Positions 57,759 to 64,000 of a DNA stretch of 64,000 nt are shown here, piece by piece. Below the pieces are notes generated by a model. The model was not told the origin of the DNA, made no database searches, and worked only from the letters and a program-made list of their open reading frames with translations. Each line of letters opens with the position of its first letter. The stretch's first letter is position 1. The position numbers and the translations under genes were made by a program. The DNA is from Gavia stellata (lineage: Eukaryota; Chordata; Aves; Gaviiformes; Gaviidae). The DNA is taken from assembly GCF_030936135.1 (NCBI RefSeq), contig NW_026776913.1, positions 2,046,001-2,110,000 of the forward strand, in the 5' to 3' direction.

Positions 57759-59662
57759 GTTCTCTTGTGTTTTACTTTTTCTTCTTTTTTCTTTCCCCCA
57801 ATTAAAAAACCCTGTTTCCATGGCAGTTCTCCACGGAGAGCAGGTAGGAATTGCTGCAAAGCAGCTGTAATATTCAGCTGCAGACTTTGGTGAAGTCTGA
57901 TGTAAAGAAAAGTGAAGCAAGTCCCCGGTGGCCAACGAGAGCAATGGCAGGGTTGGAGAGGTGAGGAGCAAGGTTGTCCATACCGTGTCTGGCCTCAAGG
58001 GACTGCTTTTCCTACCTGTCCCCACCTCTTTAGGAGACATTCTGCATCCGTATCAACTGGAGAATTCTCCTATCACCTCTTCAAAGTCCTATTTACCTAT
58101 GCTACTTCAGGGTAGGTACCTACCTCTCTAATTAGCTACACAAATGTTGAAGACCTGAAGAAAACTATAGAAGAGGCATAGCTCGTTAGTACTTTCTGCA
58201 TTTTAATGAGCCCCATGGTGTATGTAGTGCTGACTCCAGGAGCCTCAGGTACTGAGAAGAGACTGAACAATCCCCTCAAGGAGACAAAGGCAGAAGACAA
58301 ACCTAAACTACTCTGAAGCATTACTGGGCCCCACTGAGGGCCATTACTGACAAAGCCTCCCCAGGGACTTGTTAGAGCCGATAACTGGAGGCTGTGATTG
58401 CAGGTAGGCAAAGGCACTGTGCAGGTGGCTCTGATGCTGAGTCAAGCCTTGGTTTCCTTTATGCACCAGAAAGGCCAAGCCCAGATCCCCAGCCCCTGGG
58501 AAGGGGGATCCTGTCCCTCACACACGGCTCAGGGCTCTCACTTGGACCATGGGATGTGGGGTGTGCAAGGCAACGTGAAGGACAACGATGGCACAACCAT
58601 TTCCAGCTTCCCCATTGGCTGCATGGAGGCAACGAGGCCCTGGTGCCATGAGAACATGTCTTCTCAAAGGCATCTGTGCAGAGACGACTGCCATAGCCAA
58701 GGGAACAAAGACCTGGGTTCTTGTGATGACTTCCAGCCTGGCCAGCACCCACTGCAGTCTGTTCTACACTGCCCACAACCTGCCCCTGCTCCTGCGCAGG
58801 CTGGTTACACCCATCTCGCTTCCCCACCCTGCTCTCACCCCAGCATTTCCGTACCTTCACTGACGGGTCTCCACTCTCGGTGGCTGTTTGTTGAAACACA
58901 AAGCCATGGGCTGATCCAGACTCGCTCTGGGTGACCACAGCCCTACCCTTCGAATGACATTTCTTCCTCCAGACAGCCAGTCTCCACCTTCCAAGTTGCA
59001 CTTTGTGACTCCTCTTTCCCTCTCTCCTGCTTTTTCCCACTACCAAGGAAAGCTCTACCACCTCAGAAACTGCCTTTCTAGCAGGGGACCTGTCCCATCA
59101 GCCTTCTTGTGGCCTTTCAGCTGACCAGAGAGAAGTGACCTCACCACGATCGTCTAAACCACATGGCTGCTGCTGGCCTTTCAGTTTCTCAGAGAGATAG
59201 GACCAAGCCGTGTGCCTGCTACGGTCCCATCATGTGCTCAGGCAGAATGGACATGACAACCCATACCCAAGCCCCCTTCCTGGATAGGGCCCACGGGCTA
59301 CTCGGCAGAGCTACTTTCCCAGCCATGTTCCTGCTGCTGGCCTATCACCTCCAGAGACAGAACTGACCCCACAGTCCCCTTCACCGCCATACGCTTCCTA
59401 CTCGATGATGAGTTTCTGAGACATAACTGACCTCATAATGTCACACCCGTCCAGCACTCTCCTTGTGGCCCAGGACCTGACCAGATGAAAATATGCTTAT
59501 TTCATCAAATTTATCCAATATGTTTCCCACCAACGATTTGAGTAGAGAAACATTCTCCACAAGAACTGTTGTACTTATGTTGATGCATTTTGTACTTCCT
59601 GCCTCTCCTTTTTTTTTCTCTTCTTCCTCTAGTCTGTCTTCAGAAATCTCTCCAAAGGAAAG
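57759..59662 (-). repeat. right-arm interior including module M-like part
   Basis: Near-identical mirror of 48244-50150. No gene called. Confidence 0.65.
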
Positions 59663-60306
59663 ATTCACTGAATCATTGAATAACTTAGATTAGAAGAGAT
59701 CCCTGAACATCATCTTGTCTGACTCTCATGCTCAAGGCAGAGTGAACTAGAGGAGGTTCCTCAAGGCCTCTGCACAGCTTTGTGTCATCCACAAAGGAGC
59801 TAAAAGTGCACGCCGTCACATCATACAGGGGGATAATAAAGATTTTCCACAGTGTTGGCCCAAGTGCTGATCACTGAGGGATGCCAACAGTGACTGGCTT
59901 CCAGGAGGACTTGGTAGCACTGATGACATTTGGGCCTGATTATCCAGCCAACTTCCCATCCCTTATAACATCCACCTCTTCAGCCCAGATAGCACCGATC
60001 TGGCTATAAGGACGCGATGGGAGACCGTGTCCAAGGGCTTTCAAAATTCCAGGTACACAACATGCACTTCTTTCCCCCAGAGCATTTTGGTTCAGCAATG
60101 CCTTTCTTGCCCTTCATGTGCCTGGAAAAGGCTGCAGAAGGATATGCCCCATCACCTTTCCAGGGACGGAGGTAGGCTGACGAGCCTGTAATTCTCCCAA
60201 GTCTCATTCCTGCCCTTCTTGAAGAGGGGTTTGATGTCTGCTTTTTCCTAGGCCCCCAGAAAATTTCTGGTTGATCCGGCACTTCTGAGGTCGCAATCCA
60301 GAATCA
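59663..60306 (-). mobile_element. diverged CR1 3' part, right arm
   Basis: Mirror of the CR1 at 47600-48243, with the 3' end at the left (GATTCACTGAATCATTGAATAAC). Confidence 0.75.
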
Positions 60307-61782
60307 CAGGCAAGGGTGACGTAGCAGTCAGGAGCACTTGCTATGAGCCTGTCCAAGGCAGCTGAGATGAAAGTCGCTGGGACGGTGGGGATTGGTTCCT
60401 GGACAGACACACAGAAATGTCAGAGCTCTGCCAGGTGCCCATGTCTCAGCTGGACTCGTGCACTCCTCCTACACACACGGGTGATCAGAGAGAGGAGTCC
60501 TTGCCTTGCACGTGCAGAGGCAGTGCACTGCAGCAGTCACAGTGTCTCTCTGACCTCCTGCTTCTGCTCCCAGAGGCTGGGAGGCACCTCAGCCCTGCGG
60601 TGTATCGCCCTGCTCTGCACTCGTCTGAGATGCTCCACGGCATGAGGAATGGACACGGGGACGTGGGTTTCATGAAGCACATCCCAGTGCTGCATCCAGG
60701 TGCTTTCCCAGGGGATGTTACTCTCGAAGTGAGAAGTGACCTCGAGACACTGTCTGTCCCACAGGCCTTCATGGCACCCGCAGGAAGAGCTGATGGCATT
60801 TGTGCTCACTCGGGTTCATCTCCCCACACGCACACGGTGTGCATGCTTACGTCTCGTCTGTACAATGCAAACCTGGACTTCTGACCTGGTCATTCGGTGT
60901 CCCTCTGTGGAGGGACAAGCAAGCTCTCCGAGCTGGGCTGAGAGGCCAGTGCTGGACATGGTGGTGGTTATTGGCTGGTGTGTGACGACTGCCCTGGGGC
61001 AGCTGCCCGGGGTGTCCAGCGAACACGGGCACAGGCCAGACCCTGTCTGCTGGTCCTCCATGTCTCTCGCAGGAGCCCGGCTGTGCGAGGACCCTGCTGT
61101 GTGCCCCCACCCTGCCCACTCACACGCTTGAGCTGCTCACTGGAGTTCTCCTCTCCGGGGCACTTGCCATCCCAGCCATCCCAGCCCCTCTCTGAATCTT
61201 GCCACCTCCCTGCCCTCTCCCCAGCCAAGCCCAGCAGAGCAGCCCTGGTGGGACTGGTCCCACAGCAGGAAATGGAGGCCAGTGAGAATGTCCATCCAGC
61301 CGGCACGCTGAGGAGATCTCCGCTGCAGGCAGCTTGCAGCCCCAGGTGCCAAACTTGCTCCCCAGGACGGCATGAGAGAATTGGCCCAGGGGATGCTCAG
61401 GAAGGGCCTTTTGCCCCATGGACAGGGCAGCCTGCCCCCAGCTGCCACCCTCAGCAAAGGGTTTCTCTTTCCATGTCTCCCCTGCACACACACAGTGCCC
61501 TGCTCTTCTGCTCGCACTTCCCATCTCCCCACAGAGCCTTTTCCCTAGCGAGCACATCTAGGCTGGCCTGGCCAGCCACTCCTGCACCCCCTCCCCAGGC
61601 TGTGGAGCCCAGGACCATGGGGTGAGTCCTCAGGGTCATGCTGGTCATGCTGGGAAGCGGACCCAGCTCCAGGTGCCTACTGTGCCTACTGCCCCCTTCA
61701 CCTCAGCACACAGATGCTGCCCCACAGCTCCAGAGAAGATCTCAGAGAAAGGATCTCAGACAAACCACCCGGAGCAGGGCCC
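60307..61782 (-). repeat. OR-5 3' flank within the right arm
   Basis: Mirror of 46315-47599 plus about 191 bases (61064-61254) absent from the left arm. 60949-61150 also matches 12034-12260 behind OR-2. No gene. Confidence 0.7.
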
Positions 61783-61788
61783 TTTATT
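61783..61788 (-). promoter_or_regulatory. candidate poly(A) signal of OR-5
   Basis: AATAAA on the minus strand about 240 bases after the OR-5 stop, mirroring the OR-4 signal. Confidence 0.65.
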
Positions 61789-62026
61789 TTGTTTAAAGAC
61801 ACAGCTCCCAATTTACACAAAGTCTCTGGGTCACACAGGACAGGCAGATACTGAAATAGAAATAGGATGAAGAATGACTTCCTTTTTGTGGACAGCATTA
61901 ATACAACCAAGAAAAGCTAAAAAACAAAGAAACAAAACCAAACAACCTACCAAAGAGAGTCTGGGCATGTAATGAGTTACGAGACAAGGGATATGCAGTA
62001 GAACATGGGCAGATCATTGCTGCTTC

Positions 62027-62950
62027 TTAAAAGCAACAAGTCATCAGTTTCCTTAGGGCATCCTTGAGCTCCTGGTTCCTCATGCTGTAGATGAGGGGGT
62101 TCACTGCTGGAGGCACCACCGAGTACAGAAATGACACCACTAGGTCCAGGGATGGGGAGGAGATGGAGGGGGGCTTTAGGTGGGCAAACACGGCAGTGCT
62201 GATAAACAGGGAGACCACGGCCAGGTGAGGGAGGCACGTGGAAAAGGCTTTGTGCCGTCCCTGCTCAGAGGGGATCCTCAGCACAGCCCTCAAGATCTGC
62301 ACATAGGACAGCACAATAAAAACAAAACACCCAAAAGCAAAACAAGCAGTAACCACAATAAGCCAAACTTCCCTGAGGTAGGCGTCTGAGCAGGAGAGCT
62401 TGAGGATCTGTGGGATTTCACAGAAGAACTGGTCCACAGCATTGCCTTTGCAGAGCGGTAGTGAAAATGTATTGGCCGTGTGCAGCACAGCATAGAAAAA
62501 AACACTGCCCCAGGCAGCTGCTGCCATTTTCACACAAGCTCTGCTGCCCAGGAGGGTCCCGTAGTGCAGGGGTTTGCAGATGGCAACATAACGGTCGTAG
62601 GACATGATGGTGAGAAGATAAAAATCTGCTGACATAAAAAATACAAGCAGGAATACTTGGGCAGCACATCCTGCAAAGGAGATGGCCCTGGTGTCCCAGA
62701 GGGAATTGGCCATGGCTTTGGGGAGAGTGGTGGAGATGGAGCCCAGGTCGAGGAGGGAGAGGTTGAGGAGGAAGAAGTACATGGGGCTGTGGAGGTGGTG
62801 GTCGCAGACTATGGCGGTGATGATGAGGCCATTGCCCAGGAGGGCAGCCAGGTAGATGCCCAGGAAGAGGCAGAAGTGCAAGAGCTGCAGCTGACGCGTG
62901 TCTGCGAATGCCAGGAGGAGGAACTGGGTGAAGGAGCTGTTGTTGGACAT
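62027..62950 (-). CDS. olfactory receptor OR-5, family-14-like, full length
   Basis: Complete 307-residue odorant receptor, ATG at 62950. It has MSNNSSFTQF with an N-glycosylation site, HSPMYFFLLNLSLLD, MSYDRYVAICKPLHYG, CEIPQILKLSC, SYVQILRAVLRIPS, KAFSTCLPHL and PLIYSMRNQELKDALRKL. The acceptor (ATTGGACAG) is at the mirror place of OR-4. About 19 residues differ from OR-4; by eye about 14 silent and a little over 20 replacement base changes separate the two genes, more per base than in the flanks. Confidence 0.96.
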   Translation of the reverse strand: MSNNSSFTQFLLLAFADTRQLQLLHFCLFLGIYLAALLGNGLIITAIVCDHHLHSPMYFFLLNLSLLDLGSISTTLPKAMANSLWDTRAISFAGCAAQVFLLVFFMSADFYLLTIMSYDRYVAICKPLHYGTLLGSRACVKMAAAAWGSVFFYAVLHTANTFSLPLCKGNAVDQFFCEIPQILKLSCSDAYLREVWLIVVTACFAFGCFVFIVLSYVQILRAVLRIPSEQGRHKAFSTCLPHLAVVSLFISTAVFAHLKPPSISSPSLDLVVSFLYSVVPPAVNPLIYSMRNQELKDALRKLMTCCF

Positions 62951-64000
62951 AGGCTGTTTCCTGGTCTTAAGTTCTGTCCAATGAAGAAAAAGACAGGAAA
63001 AAAGTTAGGACAGATTTCTCGAAGAAAAGCCACTCAATTTTTCATAGAAATCCCACCCCCCGCCCCCCCCCCAAGTTGGAATACATTTCCATTCTCTAGT
63101 TTGTGCTGGCTGAGTGTGCTGTGAGCAGCAGGAGCTCTGCCCTTCTGCTGCTGAGGAGTCAGCTTTGCTCTGCTGCAGTGGGTACATGGGAGCTGGTTTG
63201 TGACAGCTCCAATGTTCACAGGGCATGTCAGATGTAATCCATCTTTCATGGAAAAGTTCAATATCTGCACTCATGACTCATGGGAGAACGTGGGCTGTGC
63301 CAGAGAGGCTTAACATGACTTTCTTACAATTTTGTCTATGTTTTTTCACAGAGCTGCAGTGTCCATCAGCCCTTTTCCCATCCATCCTGTGTTTTCATTT
63401 TGCTGCCTTGAAGTTGACTTCACACACAAATTAATCTTTTAAAAAAAAAACCCTAAACCTGGACTCTGATGAGACCAGAGGAGCTCTCTTTCAAAGGACA
63501 GCTCTGCAAACTCTTCTCCAGCCCAGCCCAGAGGTGGAGGTGTGATGGAGAGGGCAGGACACGACCCCTCCCAGAGAGAAGCAACTGACTCTGCGAGGAG
63601 AGTGCCGACCCCCAAGGAAAGGCTCCGCACTCCCGAGGATCCCACAGCAGAGCTGCGCCTTTCTGGGGGGCAGCTTGCAAGCCCTGCAGGACAGGCAAAG
63701 CAGAGACTCGGGGGTCCCTCACATGGGAGGTTCTACAGAGAGAGTCAGCTCATTGCCCCGCAGACAGTGCCCAGCAGACATCTGCAGGGAAACACAGAAA
63801 GAGAGCTGCCTGAGCGCACCCTCCCCCTGTGCTCGTTTGCAGTGTCCTCCCAACCCCGTCCCTGTCTCTGCTGCCTGCAGCTGTCCCTGCCAGGAGCTGG
63901 TTCTCTGTCCCCTGTGTCTCCTCCCTGGCAGTGCTCACAGAGCCCATCCCACCCGCTGCCTGCTCAGCTCTGCCCTGCAGAGCCCTCCCTGCAGCAGGAC
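62951..64000 (-). repeat. 5' flank of OR-5
   Basis: Mirror of 44113-45146 and close to 13845-14890. It contains the splice acceptor next to the gene and a C-run near 63055-63073. It continues past the window. No gene. Confidence 0.8.

Larger units (their letters stand above)
55776..64000 (-). repeat. right arm of the large inverted repeat
   Basis: Mirror of 44113-52130; it runs off the window end, so the true arm is longer. It carries OR-5, a mirrored CR1, module M, the CxxC frame, the candidate exon and a shortened acidic array. Confidence 0.9.

Noticed and set aside
1-64000. CRISPR arrays, bacterial operons, tRNA or rRNA genes
   Set aside because: None seen; the content is vertebrate (OR cluster, CR1, endogenous retroviruses).

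Overview
The window looks like a bird genome (species not determinable). The evidence is CR1 non-LTR retrotransposons in several states of decay, a class III (ERVL-like) provirus and a class II (ERVK/beta-like) provirus, and a cluster of near-identical single-exon olfactory receptors (ORs) of the expanded avian family-14-like type. Genes are sparse. Most of the sequence is segmental duplication and retroelement. Family assignments were made by eye; no search was run.

Layout. 1-900: 3' part of OR-1 (+). 900-1590: OR 3' flank, CR1 and LTR scraps. 1590-5538: copy 1 of a duplicated block (block P) carrying a broken OR of a second type. 5539-12033: ERVL-like provirus whose 3' end is fused to OR flank DNA. 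12034-15832: OR-2 (-) with its flanks. 15833-19855: module M and block P copy 2. 19900-21953: nested CR1 fragments. 21954-26330: internally deleted ERVK-like provirus (-). 26331-29516: diverged module and unassigned DNA. 29517-32630: OR-3 (-) and its 5' flank. 32625-36475: module M, block P copy 3, and a fragment of a further OR pseudogene. 36476-43091: mostly unassigned DNA with one CR1. 43092-64000: inverted duplication. OR-4 (+, 45147-46070) and OR-5 (-, 62027-62950) lie near the outer ends of arms more than 8 kb long. The inner ends carry an acidic 9/18-base repeat array and conserved short reading frames. The spacer holds two head-to-head CR1 pieces.

How it works together. Four ORs (OR-2 to OR-5) are full length with the expected seven-helix motifs and a conserved splice acceptor just upstream of the start, so they may be functional odorant receptors. 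They were multiplied as cassettes (5' flank, gene, 3' flank) in both orientations. The arms of the large inverted repeat are almost identical in their middle but differ more within the OR genes and at the inner end, which suggests uneven gene conversion. The retroelements are all damaged and none looks autonomous.

Most unusual items: the more-than-8-kb palindrome; the unrecognised acidic/CxxC reading frames in both arms; a 51-codon Cys/His-rich frame overlapping the pol end of the ERVK-like provirus; a leader-like insert between its pol and env; and the mosaic LTRs of the ERVL-like provirus.
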